Source of the DNA: Methanobrevibacter filiformis
GTDB taxonomy: Archaea > Methanobacteriota > Methanobacteria > Methanobacteriales > Methanobacteriaceae
Reading direction: 5' to 3'
DNA length: 40,537 nucleotides
Assembly: GCF_001639265.1 (NCBI RefSeq)
Contig: NZ_LWMT01000265.1
Span: 1-40,537 of the forward strand
Shown: one piece after another, positions 9,022 to 18,736 of the stretch
How positions within the stretch are numbered: position 1 is the stretch's first letter
Layout of the letters: each line of letters opens with the position of its first letter
Translations under genes and position numbers: made by a program
The notes under the pieces: generated by a model
Database searches by the model: none
The model's input: only the letters and a program-made list of their open reading frames with translations
What the model was told of the DNA's origin: nothing

Positions 9022-9351
9022 ATGATTAATATTGATAAACTTAAAGGTTTAGCTATTTACACAGTTGAAGGTACTTATGTTGGTTTAATTAAAGAAATTG
9101 TTCTTAATATGCGAACTGGAACAATATCTAAAATTCAGATAAATAATAAACTTATAGAAGAAGAGGAAATTATCAATTTTAGTATTGTGGATGTTTTAAA
9201 CCATTGGTTCTCTTTGTCAGAAAACTCTATTTCAAAAAATAGTAATTATTTCATTGAATATGATAATATAATAGCTATTGGTGATATAGTTATAGTAGAT
9301 ATTAATAATGTTAAAACAAAAGAAGAAGACTCACAATCAACCTACATATAA
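9022..9351 (+). CDS. PRC-barrel domain protein
   Basis: A 109-residue protein with one PRC-barrel domain across most of its length: LKGLAIYTVEGTYVGLIKEI (8-27) is the typical opening strand pair, and IAIGDIVIVD (about 85-94) is the usual closing strand. Archaeal PRC-barrel proteins include the CdpB cell division factors that bind SepF, but also many of unknown role. The middle (about 50-80) is longer and more variable than in the shortest family members, and the tail is charged. No signal or membrane segment. A 17-bp direct repeat brackets the gene. It converges with birA. CdpB identity cannot be claimed from sequence alone. Confidence 0.8.
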   Translation: MINIDKLKGLAIYTVEGTYVGLIKEIVLNMRTGTISKIQINNKLIEEEEIINFSIVDVLNHWFSLSENSISKNSNYFIEYDNIIAIGDIVIVDINNVKTKEEDSQSTYI

Positions 9352-9362
9352 TATTGCTGATA
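9346..9362 (+). repeat. 17-bp direct repeat, copy 2
   Basis: Identical to 8856-8872. It overlaps the last codons and the TAA stop of the PRC-barrel gene. Confidence 0.75.
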
Positions 9363-9420
9363 ATGAATATTAATTGAGAAAATAATGCTTAATTTTATAA
9401 AATCCTTTTTATCCCAAATT

Positions 9421-9503
9421 TATTTCATGAAACAAATTGATCAAACTTTTATTTTGTGATGGAAATTTAGAGAAATCTTTAGTTTCTCGTTTTTAAAAGT
9501 TTG
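9421..9503 (-). repeat. Dispersed intergenic repeat, copy B (reverse orientation)
   Basis: Read on the minus strand this begins CAAACTTTTAAAAA, contains a GAGAAA...TTTCTC hairpin (9470-9488 on the plus strand), then AAATAAAAGTTTGATCAA and TGTTTCATGAA. The same order appears on the plus strand at 33468-33577, with shorter relatives at 28163 and 35120. It lies between the convergent PRC-barrel and birA genes, where a hairpin could help end transcription in both directions. Confidence 0.7.
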
Positions 9504-9567
9504 TCTTGTATGCTTACAAAAAATAGAATTTAGTAAACAACATGATTTCTTATCTGTTGTTTTGTTT

Positions 9568-10479
9568 TTAGTTTGTTTTTATTGCACATTCTCCAGAAAT
9601 AACTTTTGTTAGTTCTCCATTTTCTGATTCAATAATAAGTGCTCCACTGTTAGTAATTCCAACAGCATGACCTTTTAAAATCTTTCCAAAAGGCTGTTTT
9701 ATTTCTACATAACTTCCAATTGTTTGAGTCAATAATCTCCATTCATTAAGTATATCTTCAAACTTTTCTTTCTGGAATTTTTCATACATTAATTCAAATT
9801 CATTTAAAAAAGTATAGATGATTTCATTGTCATCAATGTCTTTTTTAAGTTCTTTTTTAAGTGAAGTTGTTCCTTCTTTAATAATTGGAGGTAATATGTC
9901 TAGGTTTAAATTTGTATCGATCCCTATTCCCACAATCACATAATCCACGCTTTTGTAATTAGCATGGGCTTCTGTAAGTATTCCACAAACTTTCTTGTTG
10001 TTTATCAATATATCATTTGGCCATTTTATTTTAGCATCTACTCCCATAGCTTTTAGGGTTTTTGCTACCACTACTCCTGTTGCTAAGGTTATTAAAGATG
10101 CTTTGGATGGTGAAATTTTTGGTTTCAATATAATTGATAGCCAGACTCCTCCAGATGGAGATTCCCATTTTTTACCTCTTCTTCCTTTTCCATTAAGTTG
10201 AACTTCTGATAAAACGACTGCACCATCATCAGTTCCATTTTTAGCTAAGAACTTAGCAACTGAATTTGTAGAATTTACTTCTTTAAAATAAAAAATTTCC
10301 TTCCCAATTGTTTCAGTTTTTAAACAATCTTTTATATTACTATCTTTTATGGTGTGGATGTTACCTATTTCTTTAATGATTAATGCAACCTCTTTTTCAT
10401 CAATATCTGAAATAGAATCTGCATATTTAGTTACTTTATCTTCATGTTTAGATAGGATTTCTAACATATCTTTATTCAT
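9568..10479 (-). CDS. birA: Biotin--[acetyl-CoA carboxylase/pyruvate carboxylase] ligase BirA
   Basis: A 303-residue biotin protein ligase that makes biotinyl-AMP and attaches biotin to a carrier lysine. The catalytic core is clear: GKGRRGKKWESPSGG (97-111) holds the biotinyl-AMP loop and KIKWPNDILINNKKVCGILTE (150-170) the biotin-binding segment. The C-terminal SH3-like domain covers about 255-303. A 60-residue N-terminal extension occupies the place of the bacterial DNA-binding domain, but I cannot see a convincing helix-turn-helix there. ATG at 10479 follows GAAGGGATC. It lies downstream of pycA on the same strand, as in Methanothermobacter, and its likely substrate is the biotin carrier subunit PycB, encoded elsewhere. 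The 309-base gap from pycA suggests it may also have its own promoter. Confidence 0.92.
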   Translation of the reverse strand: MNKDMLEILSKHEDKVTKYADSISDIDEKEVALIIKEIGNIHTIKDSNIKDCLKTETIGKEIFYFKEVNSTNSVAKFLAKNGTDDGAVVLSEVQLNGKGRRGKKWESPSGGVWLSIILKPKISPSKASLITLATGVVVAKTLKAMGVDAKIKWPNDILINNKKVCGILTEAHANYKSVDYVIVGIGIDTNLNLDILPPIIKEGTTSLKKELKKDIDDNEIIYTFLNEFELMYEKFQKEKFEDILNEWRLLTQTIGSYVEIKQPFGKILKGHAVGITNSGALIIESENGELTKVISGECAIKTN

Positions 10480-10788
10480 TTGATCCCTTCATTGGATTAT
10501 AAATTTCATATGGCTTCAACTTTTATTTGATATTCAGTTATTCAGTATGTTTAAATTTCTTAATTTTTTTTTAATTAATCTTATTTATAATTAAGTATTT
10601 AATTTTATTTTTACTTAATCTTTATTTCTAATCTTTGGAAATATCATGATATATATAACATATATTATTAATATCTTAATAATTTATACTAATTAGATGA
10701 TATTATATTATCTAGATAATATTATGTTAGTTATACTTTATATTGTTTTAATAACAATAAACTTTTAAAGTAATCAATTTGGCTCTAC
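10480..10788. other. Intergenic region between pycA and birA
   Basis: These 309 AT-rich bases separate two functionally linked minus-strand genes. No ORF or clear hairpin is seen. TATA-like strings (for example around 10640-10740) could serve a separate birA promoter. Confidence 0.4.
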
Positions 10789-12273
10789 TTATTTTTTATT
10801 ATTTTGTGCAGTGTTTAAATATGATCCAACTGCTACAGAAATTGCAGCTATTTTCTTTCCAGGCATAAATGTGGATTTTAAACGGTTCATTCGCTCTAAA
10901 TCTTCATTTCTCACTTGTTCCATTTCATCATCAATTCCTTTTTTATGTTGGTCTACAAAATGGGTATGAAGATCTGCATTTTGGAAATAAGGATTTCTCA
11001 TAATTGCTTTATGGAAAGGAATTGTTGTTTCAACTCCAAGTATTATGTACTCACTTAAAGCTCGTTTCATTCTACAAATAGCTTCATTTCTATTTTTTCC
11101 CCATGTAATTAACTTAGAAATCATAGAATCATAATATGGGGGTATAACATAGTTTGTATGAACTCCACTATCTAAACGAACTCCAGGACCTCCTGGTGAA
11201 CGGTATGCTGTGATTTTTCCAGGGTCAGGTATAAAATCACTTAAAGGATCTTCGGCATTTATTCTACATTCAATAGCATGACCTCTAACAACCACATCTT
11301 TTTGGGTGTAGCTGAGTTCAGCACCAGAAGCTATTTTTATTTGTTCTTTGATTAAATCAATGTTGGTAATAATTTCAGTAATAGGATGCTCTACTTGTAT
11401 ACGTGTGTTCATTTCAAGGAAATAGTATTCTCCTTTATTATATAAGAATTCTACAGTGCCTGCATTTGTATAATTAATATGCTCCGCTGCTTTAATAGCA
11501 CTGTCACCCATTTCTTTTCTTAATTCTTTGGTCATTATTGGGGATGGGGCTTCTTCAATTAACTTCTGATGTCTTCTTTGGATTGAGCATTCTCTGTCTG
11601 CAGCATGAATTGTGTTTCCATGTTCATCACCTATTATCTGAAATTCAATATGTCTTGGTTTTTCAAGATATTTCTCAATATATACTGTGGAATCTCCAAA
11701 ATTTGTTGAAGCTACTGACTGGGTTGATTTGATTGCTTTTATTAATTCCTCTTCATCATAAGCAGTGCGCATTCCAATTCCACCACCACCTGCTGAAGCT
11801 TTAACAATAACTGGATATCCAATATTATCTGCAATTTTAACGCCTTGATCAATATCAGATATTGCTTTATCAGTTCCTTCAACAACAGGAACTCCAGCTT
11901 TTCTCATCATTTTCTTTGATGTAATTTTATCTCCCATTGCTTCAATTACAGAACCTTTTGGACCAATTAATGTAATTCCATTTTTTTCACATTCTTTTCC
12001 AAATCTGGAATTTTCAGCTAAGAATCCGTATCCTGGATGTATTGCATCAGCTCCAGAGTCAATAGCTATATCAATTATTTTTTCAATGTTTAAATAGCTT
12101 TTTGATGGTGAAGGATCTCCTAATGGGTAATGTTCATCAGCATAATTGGTATAGATTGAAGTTTTATCAGCATCAGAATAAATCGCAACACTTTTAACAT
12201 CTAATTCTCGACATGCTCTCATTATTCTGATAGCTATTTCTCCTCTATTTGCAATTAATATTTTTTCAAACAT
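10789..12273 (-). CDS. pycA: Pyruvate carboxylase subunit A (biotin carboxylase)
   Basis: A 494-residue ATP-grasp biotin carboxylase that carboxylates biotin on the partner PycB so that pyruvate becomes oxaloacetate, the entry to the methanogen's reductive TCA branch. Features run in order: LIANRGEIAIRI (6-17), HPGYGFLAEN (79-88), KASAGGGGIGMR (158-169, the glycine-rich ATP loop) and EMNTRIQVEHP in the active site. The C-terminal tail after about 450 is short and has no biotin carrier domain, typical of the two-subunit archaeal enzyme. Start: the frame can begin at a TTG (12285), but that codon overlaps the ribosome site; ATG at 12273 follows GAGGG at the right distance. PycB is not in the window. 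Confidence 0.93.
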   Translation of the reverse strand: MFEKILIANRGEIAIRIMRACRELDVKSVAIYSDADKTSIYTNYADEHYPLGDPSPSKSYLNIEKIIDIAIDSGADAIHPGYGFLAENSRFGKECEKNGITLIGPKGSVIEAMGDKITSKKMMRKAGVPVVEGTDKAISDIDQGVKIADNIGYPVIVKASAGGGGIGMRTAYDEEELIKAIKSTQSVASTNFGDSTVYIEKYLEKPRHIEFQIIGDEHGNTIHAADRECSIQRRHQKLIEEAPSPIMTKELRKEMGDSAIKAAEHINYTNAGTVEFLYNKGEYYFLEMNTRIQVEHPITEIITNIDLIKEQIKIASGAELSYTQKDVVVRGHAIECRINAEDPLSDFIPDPGKITAYRSPGGPGVRLDSGVHTNYVIPPYYDSMISKLITWGKNRNEAICRMKRALSEYIILGVETTIPFHKAIMRNPYFQNADLHTHFVDQHKKGIDDEMEQVRNEDLERMNRLKSTFMPGKKIAAISVAVGSYLNTAQNNKK

Positions 12274-12790
12274 ATAATCCCTCAAGTAAGTTTATTAATA
12301 TATTATTAAGTTAAATTCATTAATTAGCTACTTTTATTAATTTATATTAAATATAATTAAAATATATCTAGTATTAATTTTATTATAATTAAAATATATC
12401 TAGTATTAATTAAAATTAATTATTATTAATAATTAAAATAATATGCAGTATTAATTAAGTATAATTTAGTATTAATTAAAATTAATTTTATAATTAAAAT
12501 AATATTGCAGTATTAATTAAAATTAATTATTATTATAATTAAAATAATATTGCAGTATTAATTAAAATTAATTATTATTATAATTAAAATAATATGCAGT
12601 ATTAATTAAATATAAGTTAGTATTAATTAAAGTTAAATTCTATATTGATTAATTTAATAGTATATTATTAATTAATTAAATATTTTATTATATTTTTTGT
12701 ATTTTACATAGATATTTTAATTAATATTTAAAAGTTAAATATTAGCTTGATTTAATTAAGTTTATATAATTCAATAGGGAGTTTATTTTA
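12274..12790. other. Divergent intergenic region packed with tandem repeats
   Basis: This 517-base spacer lies between the divergent pycA (-) and METTL5-like (+) genes. Nearly all of it is A+T. Degenerate repeats fill 12360-12640 (listed separately). No ORF or RNA gene is visible. Both promoters must lie here, probably near the two edges. Confidence 0.5.
12360..12640. repeat. Degenerate ~45-bp tandem repeat array
   Basis: The string GCAGTATTAATTAA recurs at 12445, 12507, 12552 and 12596, spaced by 62, 45 and 44 bases, each preceded by AATTAAAATAATAT. Two further diverged units with CTAGTATTAATT lie at about 12370 and 12405. Unit divergence rises leftward. There are no unique spacers between conserved repeats, so it is not CRISPR. 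Possible role as flexible or curved DNA between divergent promoters. Confidence 0.75.
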
Positions 12791-13477
12791 TTGACGATTT
12801 TTAAGAAAAAGCATTTGGAAATAGCTATTCAATCAATACCTCCCCATCCTAAACCTAAAGTTGAGCTTGAACAGTATTCAACTCCTGCTTCAATAGCTGC
12901 TGATGTTTTATGGAATGCTTTTAATTTAGGAGATATCGGGGGTAAAAAAATTGCAGATCTTGGGTGTGGGACTGGTATGTTTGCAATCTCTTCACTTCTT
13001 CTTGGAGCTAAAAAAGCTGTTGGTGTGGATATAGATGAATATTCTATTGAAATAGCTAAAAAAACAGCTAATATTATGGGTATATCTAATTATCATTTTT
13101 TGACTGAAGATGTTAATGTACTGTTGGAAATAATGGATAATGTATTTTCATATTTAAACAATAATTTAAATGAAAACTGTAGCTATTTTAATAATGTTGA
13201 TACTGTTATTCAAAATCCTCCCTTTGGCTCTCAACTTAAATCTAAAAAAAACCTTGATCGTCCTTTTATGGAATTAGCTAGCTTAATAGCTGAAGTAACT
13301 TATTCTTTTCATATGAAATCTAGTGAAAATTTTGTTATTAATTATTTTAATGATTTAGGTGGAGAAATAACTCATAAATTTTATTATAAATTTCCAATAC
13401 CTAATATATACAAATTTCATGAGATGGAATCTAAAAATATTGACGTGGTATTATTAAGGGTTGAATCTGTAGATTAA
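12791..13477 (+). CDS. METTL5-like rRNA adenine-N6 methyltransferase
   Basis: A 228-residue class I SAM methyltransferase. ADLGCGTG (55-62) binds SAM, GVDIDE (78-83) follows the second strand, and NPPFGS (142-147) is the catalytic motif of N6-adenine methylases. This layout fits archaeal homologues of METTL5, which modifies one adenine of small-subunit rRNA in eukaryotes; the archaeal target is inferred. A low-complexity insert rich in Asn (NNNLNENCSYFNN, about 123-135) precedes the catalytic motif and seems specific to this lineage. The start is TTG at 12791, supported by AGGGAG at 12776-12781. It precedes the SPOUT methyltransferase, giving two RNA methylases just upstream of the ribosomal cluster. 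Confidence 0.85.
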   Translation: MTIFKKKHLEIAIQSIPPHPKPKVELEQYSTPASIAADVLWNAFNLGDIGGKKIADLGCGTGMFAISSLLLGAKKAVGVDIDEYSIEIAKKTANIMGISNYHFLTEDVNVLLEIMDNVFSYLNNNLNENCSYFNNVDTVIQNPPFGSQLKSKKNLDRPFMELASLIAEVTYSFHMKSSENFVINYFNDLGGEITHKFYYKFPIPNIYKFHEMESKNIDVVLLRVESVD

Positions 13478-13739
13478 TGGCACATTATTTGAAATTTTGT
13501 CATTTTTTAATCTATGGTCTTTATAATTAATTCAGTATAGTAAGTATAATAGCTTTATAAAAAATATTAGTTTTACAAAAAACAATAGATTTATATATAA
13601 TTTTATAAATATAATTTATATATAATATAAATTTATATACTATTATTTATATTATTATTTTAATCGTAGCTTGTGCTACCAGTATTATAATTGATATAAT
13701 GCTGTGTTTGTAATTTAATTAGTGATAGCTATAACAATG

Positions 13740-13747
13740 TTTATATG
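13740..13747 (+). promoter_or_regulatory. Candidate TATA box close to the SPOUT gene start
   Basis: TTTATATG lies 24-31 bases before the ATG at 13771. Archaeal transcription starts about 22-27 bases after the box, so the mRNA would begin almost at the start codon, making it leaderless. Confidence 0.4.
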
Positions 13748-13770
13748 TAAATAAATATATACATTTTTAA

Positions 13771-14589
13771 ATGCAAAAACAAACGGTATCAATATTTATT
13801 CCTGATTCATTACTTTCGGAAACTAGTGACTATAAACTTAAGACTAATAAAATTGGTCTTATTGGAAGAGCATTAGCTATTTTTAGGGTAAATCAGGTAG
13901 TTATTTATAAAGATAATTCTACTAATAAAGATTATTCAAATGAAGGTGATTTCATTGCTGAAATCCTTGATTATATGGATAGTCCTCAATATCTTCGTAA
14001 ACGAGCTTTTCCGATTAAATCGGAACTTAAGCATGTAGGGATACTTCCTCCTTTAAGAACTCCTCATCATCCAACAGATGTTCCTGAAGTTGGTGATTAT
14101 AGGCAAGGTTTTACAGTTAAACGAAATAAAAAGGGGACTTATGTAGATATTGGTATTGATGAGTTAGTTTTTTGCAAAGAACAACTTAGTGTCAATAAAA
14201 TATTTAGTTTTAAGGTTACTAAGTTTGCTAAAGAGATAATTGTCACACCTGATGAACCAGATGACATGTACTGGGGGTATAAGACTTTATCTACCCACAA
14301 AACTCTTAAAAATAGCTTAAAATTAATTAAACCTCAACTTGTAATTGAAACTACAAGGTTTGGAGAGGAAATAAATACTATTTTTAATGAATTAAAATCT
14401 AAGGTAAAGGATTCTAATAATGTTGCTATATTATTTGGAGGTCCTTATTCAGGTATCGCTGAAAATATGGATGATCCTTCATGGGACTTACTTAGCATAA
14501 ATTTTGTTCCATTACAAGGGGCTAAAACTGTAAGGACTGAAGAGGCAATTTATTCAACTTTATCTATATTTAACGTCTTAAATCTTTAA
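13771..14589 (+). CDS. SPOUT-family RNA methyltransferase (MTH1-like, DUF171)
   Basis: A 272-residue protein of the COG2106 family, an alpha/beta-knot (SPOUT) methyltransferase with an inserted OB-like domain (about 85-165). RefSeq-type annotation is putative RNA uridine-N3 methyltransferase, and the structure of the M. thermautotrophicus homologue MTH1 is known. The knot region is seen in the C-terminal part: ILFGGPYSGI (about 228-237) and NFVPLQGAKTVRTEEA (about 250-265), with the SAM-site glycines. MTH1 also sits directly before rpl3, the same order as here. No Shine-Dalgarno sequence precedes the ATG, while a TATA box lies at the distance expected for a leaderless transcript. A 876-base spacer separates it from rpl3. 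Confidence 0.85.
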   Translation: MQKQTVSIFIPDSLLSETSDYKLKTNKIGLIGRALAIFRVNQVVIYKDNSTNKDYSNEGDFIAEILDYMDSPQYLRKRAFPIKSELKHVGILPPLRTPHHPTDVPEVGDYRQGFTVKRNKKGTYVDIGIDELVFCKEQLSVNKIFSFKVTKFAKEIIVTPDEPDDMYWGYKTLSTHKTLKNSLKLIKPQLVIETTRFGEEINTIFNELKSKVKDSNNVAILFGGPYSGIAENMDDPSWDLLSINFVPLQGAKTVRTEEAIYSTLSIFNVLNL

Positions 14590-14610
14590 ATTTATGCTTA
14601 ATGTTGCTTG

Positions 14611-14663
14611 AATAATTTATAATTATTTACAATAATTTATAATTATTTACAATAATTTATAAT
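14611..14663. repeat. 20-bp tandem repeat
   Basis: AATAATTTATAATTATTTAC is repeated at 14611, 14631 and partly at 14651, starting about 20 bases after the SPOUT gene stop codon. Confidence 0.85.
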
Positions 14664-15219
14664 GATCTTATTGTGATATTTATTAGGGTATTGCAGTATT
14701 ATCATGTTTTTAGCTATTATGATGTAATTTTAATGAGTGATATTGGGTTATATATTTTAATTTGATGTGATTATTTGTAAAATCATTTATAAAGTGTAAA
14801 TCATTTATAAAATAGTTACAGTGTACTATTACATTCAGTCTCATTGATAATGCTATTATTTTCAATAAATGTTATTTTAAAGGATTTACTTTGAGTTTCA
14901 TTTAATAATTCATATTTCTATTATTAATTAGCTATTTTATTATAACTTAAATTCTTAATAGATATTTTGATTTAATAGTATTGTTTAATAAGATATGGTT
15001 TAATTAAGAGAATATTTAGCAAATAATTGTTAATTTATTGATTATTTTCAATAATTATTTTGTTTAGTTTCTTATGTTACCATATATTTCCTATTCATGT
15101 TTGATAATAATTTATTCGCCATGTTATGTCATTTTTTGAACTAACTAATTGGTTAAACATGATTTAAAAATTTAATTCGCATTTAATAGAGTATTTGTAT
15201 CTATTACGTGTTTAATTTA

Positions 15220-15260
15220 AATATATATTCTTATTTAAGAAATATATATTCTTATTTAAG
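15220..15260. repeat. 21-bp-period tandem duplication upstream of rpl3
   Basis: AATATATATTCTTATTTAAG at 15220-15239 is repeated at 15241-15260. It lies about 60-100 bases before the candidate TATA box at 15320. A period of about two helical turns would place both copies on the same DNA face, so paired regulator sites are possible. Confidence 0.7.
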
Positions 15261-15319
15261 AATATCTTTAATTAAACTTGAGAGTTATGAATTTCATGCT
15301 AATTTGCATTTAAACTACA

Positions 15320-15327
15320 TTTATATT
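15320..15327 (+). promoter_or_regulatory. Candidate TATA box of the rpl3 ribosomal operon
   Basis: TTTATATT lies about 140 bases before the rpl3 ATG; transcription would start near 15350 and leave a leader of about 115 bases ending in the strong ribosome site AAGGAGGT (15452-15459). Consensus and position only. Confidence 0.3.
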
Positions 15328-15465
15328 TAATATTGTATTGATTAAATATTAAATTTCAGTAGTTCAGTGTTTAATTTAGTAGTTTGATTTAATAATTTTG
15401 AAGTGTAATTCACATTAATTAATTAATGGAAATTTAATAAATTTAAATAATAAGGAGGTAAATTA

Positions 15466-16476
<1,011 letters not shown>

Positions 16477-16494
16477 ACATAAAAAGTGATTGTA

Positions 16495-17259
16495 ATGAAA
16501 GTTAATGTTTATTCAATAAAAGGAGAAGTCAAAGAAGAAGTTGAACTTCCAGCTATTTTCAATGAAGCCTTTAGACCAGATCTTATCAAAAGAGCTGTTA
16601 TATCTTCACAAACAGCGAGAGTACAACCATGGGGAACTGATCCTATGGCAGGTAAGAGAACTTCTGCTGAATCTTGGGGTTCAGGTAGGGGTGCAGCTAT
16701 GGTTCCAAGAATTAAAAATGGTTCTAAAGCAGCTTTTATTCCACAAGCTATTGGTGGTAGAAGAGCTCACCCACCTAGAGCTGCGAAAAATCATCATGAA
16801 AAAATCAATAAAAAGGAAAGAAGATTCGCTATCAGATCAGCTCTTGCAGCAGTTGTAAATAAAGATATAGTTGCAAAAAGAGGTCATAAAATAGAAAATA
16901 TTCCTCAAATACCTTTAGTGGTAGATGATGAATTAGCCTCTATTAAAACAGCTAAAGAAACTAGAGAAATCTTCAAAACTTTAGGTATTTATGATGATGT
17001 TATTAGAGCAAAAAGTGGAAAGAAAATCAGAGCAGGTAAAGGTAAACTAAGAGGTAGAAAATATAAAACTACTAAAGGACCTTTAATTGTTGTAGCAAAA
17101 GATCAGGGTATTGGTTTAGGTGCTAGAAACCATGCTGGTGTTGATATTGTTGCTGCTAATAATTTAAATACTGAATTATTGGCTCCTGGAACTCACCCTG
17201 GACGTTTAACTGTTTTTACTAAATCTGCTATTGAGATGTTGGGAGGATTATTCCAATAA
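16495..17259 (+). CDS. rpl4: 50S ribosomal protein L4 (uL4)
   Basis: A 254-residue archaeal uL4, which lines the peptide exit tunnel and binds 23S domain I. The conserved loop with [20 protein letters not shown] and [12 protein letters not shown] is plain. An in-frame GTG at 16486 would add three residues, but it forms part of the GTGAT ribosome site; ATG at 16495 gives [11 protein letters not shown], the family start. Cotranscribed with rpl3 and rpl23. Unlike in E. coli there is no sign of autogenous attenuator structure in the leader, as expected for archaea. Confidence 0.98.
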   Translation: MKVNVYSIKGEVKEEVELPAIFNEAFRPDLIKRAVISSQTARVQPWGTDPMAGKRTSAESWGSGRGAAMVPRIKNGSKAAFIPQAIGGRRAHPPRAAKNHHEKINKKERRFAIRSALAAVVNKDIVAKRGHKIENIPQIPLVVDDELASIKTAKETREIFKTLGIYDDVIRAKSGKKIRAGKGKLRGRKYKTTKGPLIVVAKDQGIGLGARNHAGVDIVAANNLNTELLAPGTHPGRLTVFTKSAIEMLGGLFQ

Positions 17260-17286
17260 TCTGGAATGATTTAGAAGGTGAAATTT

Positions 17287-17547
17287 ATGGATCCATATGC
17301 AGTTATTATAAAACCTCATGTTACTGAGAAAACTATGAATCTAATTGATCAGAATAATGAACTTGCTTTTGTTGTTCTTAGGCAAAGTAAGAAGGCAGCT
17401 ATTCAAAGAGCTTTTGAAAAACTTTTTGAAGAAGAAGTTGTTAGAGTAAATACTCATATTACTTCTAAAGGGATTAAAGTTGCTTATATAAAGCTTGCTG
17501 AAGAAAACAAAGCTGAAGATATTGCTGTTCGTATAGGAGTATTCTAA
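17287..17547 (+). CDS. rpl23: 50S ribosomal protein L23 (uL23)
   Basis: An 86-residue uL23, located at the exit-tunnel rim where SRP and other nascent-chain factors dock. MDPYAVIIKPHVTEKTMNLI is the family N-terminus, with the conserved KPHVTEK block. A GTG nine bases upstream in frame is part of the AAGGTG ribosome site, so ATG 17287 is the start. It lies 27 bases after rpl4 and 12 bases before rpl2. Confidence 0.98.
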   Translation: MDPYAVIIKPHVTEKTMNLIDQNNELAFVVLRQSKKAAIQRAFEKLFEEEVVRVNTHITSKGIKVAYIKLAEENKAEDIAVRIGVF

Positions 17548-17559
17548 GGGGGATTTTTA

Positions 17560-18285
17560 ATGGGAAAACGATTAATACACCAAAGACGTGGTAGAGGAAC
17601 CCCAACATATCGTAGTGCTTCTCACAGATTTAAAGATAAAATCCAATATAGGGTTTATGATGCTTTAGAAAAAGAAGGAAGCTTAAAAGGAAAAGTTATT
17701 GAAATTATTCACGATCCTGGAAGAACTGCACCTATTGCAAATGTTAAATTTGATAATGGTGAGAAAAGGTATATATTAGCTCCAGAAAGTATTCAAGTTG
17801 GGGATGATATAGCCTGTGGTATTTCTGCTCCAATTAGCTTTGGAAATACTTTGCCTCTTGCGGAAATTCCTGAAGGTACTCCTGTATACAATATAGAAAA
17901 CAGACCTGGTGATGGTGGACGATTTGTAAGGTCTTCTGGAACTTATGCTTCTTTAATTACACATGATGTAGGTAAAACAGTTATAGAGTTACCTTCTGGT
18001 GAATTAAAAACTTTTAACTCTGCATGCCGTGCAAGTATAGGTGTTGTAGCTGGCGGAGGAAGAAAAGAAAAACCATTCCTTAAAGCAGGTCTTAGATGGC
18101 ATGCTTTTAAAGCTAAAGGTAAGAAATCAATGACTGTTAGAGGAGTTGCAATGAACGCTATTGATCACCCTCACGGTGGAGGTAATAGACAACACCCTGG
18201 TCGACCAACTACTGTTTCAAGACATGCTCCTCCAGGAAGGAAGGTTGGTTCTATTGCAGCAAGAAGAACAGGAAGAAGAAGATAA
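17560..18285 (+). CDS. rpl2: 50S ribosomal protein L2 (uL2)
   Basis: A 241-residue uL2, needed for subunit association and peptidyl-transferase centre integrity. N-terminal MGKRLIHQRRGRGTPTYRS is archaeal; the C-terminal RGVAMNAIDHPHGGGNRQHP segment carries the highly conserved His-containing loop near the catalytic centre. The start ATG follows GGGGGAT. It ends with a strongly basic tail (AARRTGRRR). Standard length and no anomaly. Confidence 0.98.
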   Translation: MGKRLIHQRRGRGTPTYRSASHRFKDKIQYRVYDALEKEGSLKGKVIEIIHDPGRTAPIANVKFDNGEKRYILAPESIQVGDDIACGISAPISFGNTLPLAEIPEGTPVYNIENRPGDGGRFVRSSGTYASLITHDVGKTVIELPSGELKTFNSACRASIGVVAGGGRKEKPFLKAGLRWHAFKAKGKKSMTVRGVAMNAIDHPHGGGNRQHPGRPTTVSRHAPPGRKVGSIAARRTGRRR

Positions 18286-18306
18286 TTTACACTAGGAGGT
18301 GACTTA

Positions 18307-18723
18307 TTGGCAAGAAAAATTTTTAAGTATCACGGGTATACAATAGAAGAATTAAAGGAAATGTCTTTAGAAGATTTAATAAAATTATTACCTTCAAGGC
18401 AAAGAAGATCTTTAAAAAGAGGATTTTTACCAAGACAACAAATTGTTCTTGATAAAATGAGAAAATTAAAAAAGAATGAGGATAAAAACAAAAGTGGGAA
18501 ACCTATAGTCATTAAAACTCATTGTAGGGACATGATAGTCCTTCCAGAAATGGTTGGCACTATATTTGGCATATACAATGGTAAAGTGTTTGTTGAAGTA
18601 GAGTTTACTCCTGAAATGATAGGTTCTTACTTTGGTGAATTTGCACCTACAAGACAAAAAGTTCAGCATGGAGACCCAGGTATGGGAGCTACAAGATCAT
18701 CTATGTTCGTACCACTTAAGTAA
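18307..18723 (+). CDS. rps19: 30S ribosomal protein S19 (uS19)
   Basis: A 138-residue archaeal uS19, on the head of the small subunit near the A-site finger. The C-terminal core ([20 protein letters not shown], then EFAPTR) matches the family; archaeal/eukaryotic versions have the extra N-terminal helices seen here ([20 protein letters not shown]). The start is TTG at 18307, backed by a near-perfect AGGAGGTGA ribosome site, so the weak codon is offset. It lies 21 bases after rpl2. Confidence 0.97.
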   Translation: MARKIFKYHGYTIEELKEMSLEDLIKLLPSRQRRSLKRGFLPRQQIVLDKMRKLKKNEDKNKSGKPIVIKTHCRDMIVLPEMVGTIFGIYNGKVFVEVEFTPEMIGSYFGEFAPTRQKVQHGDPGMGATRSSMFVPLK

Positions 18724-18736
18724 GGAGATTTTTAAG

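Larger units (their letters stand above)
14590..15465. other. Long spacer upstream of the ribosomal protein operon
   Basis: These 876 bases hold a 20-bp tandem repeat near the left end, a long AT-rich middle in which I find no ORF above about 25 codons or RNA gene, a 21-bp tandem duplication at 15220-15260, and the probable rpl3 promoter and leader. A short palindrome (ATTCTTATTTAAGAAT, about 15248-15263) sits at the end of the duplication. The length is unusual for a promoter region in this compact genome. Confidence 0.5.

Noticed and set aside
10789-12285. Longer pycA with a TTG start at 12285
   Set aside because: The TTG overlaps the GAGGG ribosome site of the ATG at 12273, and family members begin with MFxKILIANRGE.
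12360-12640. CRISPR array
   Set aside because: The repeats are tandem and degenerate with no unique spacers, pure A+T in the main, and no cas genes are in the window. The same applies to the arrays at 24963 and 31051.
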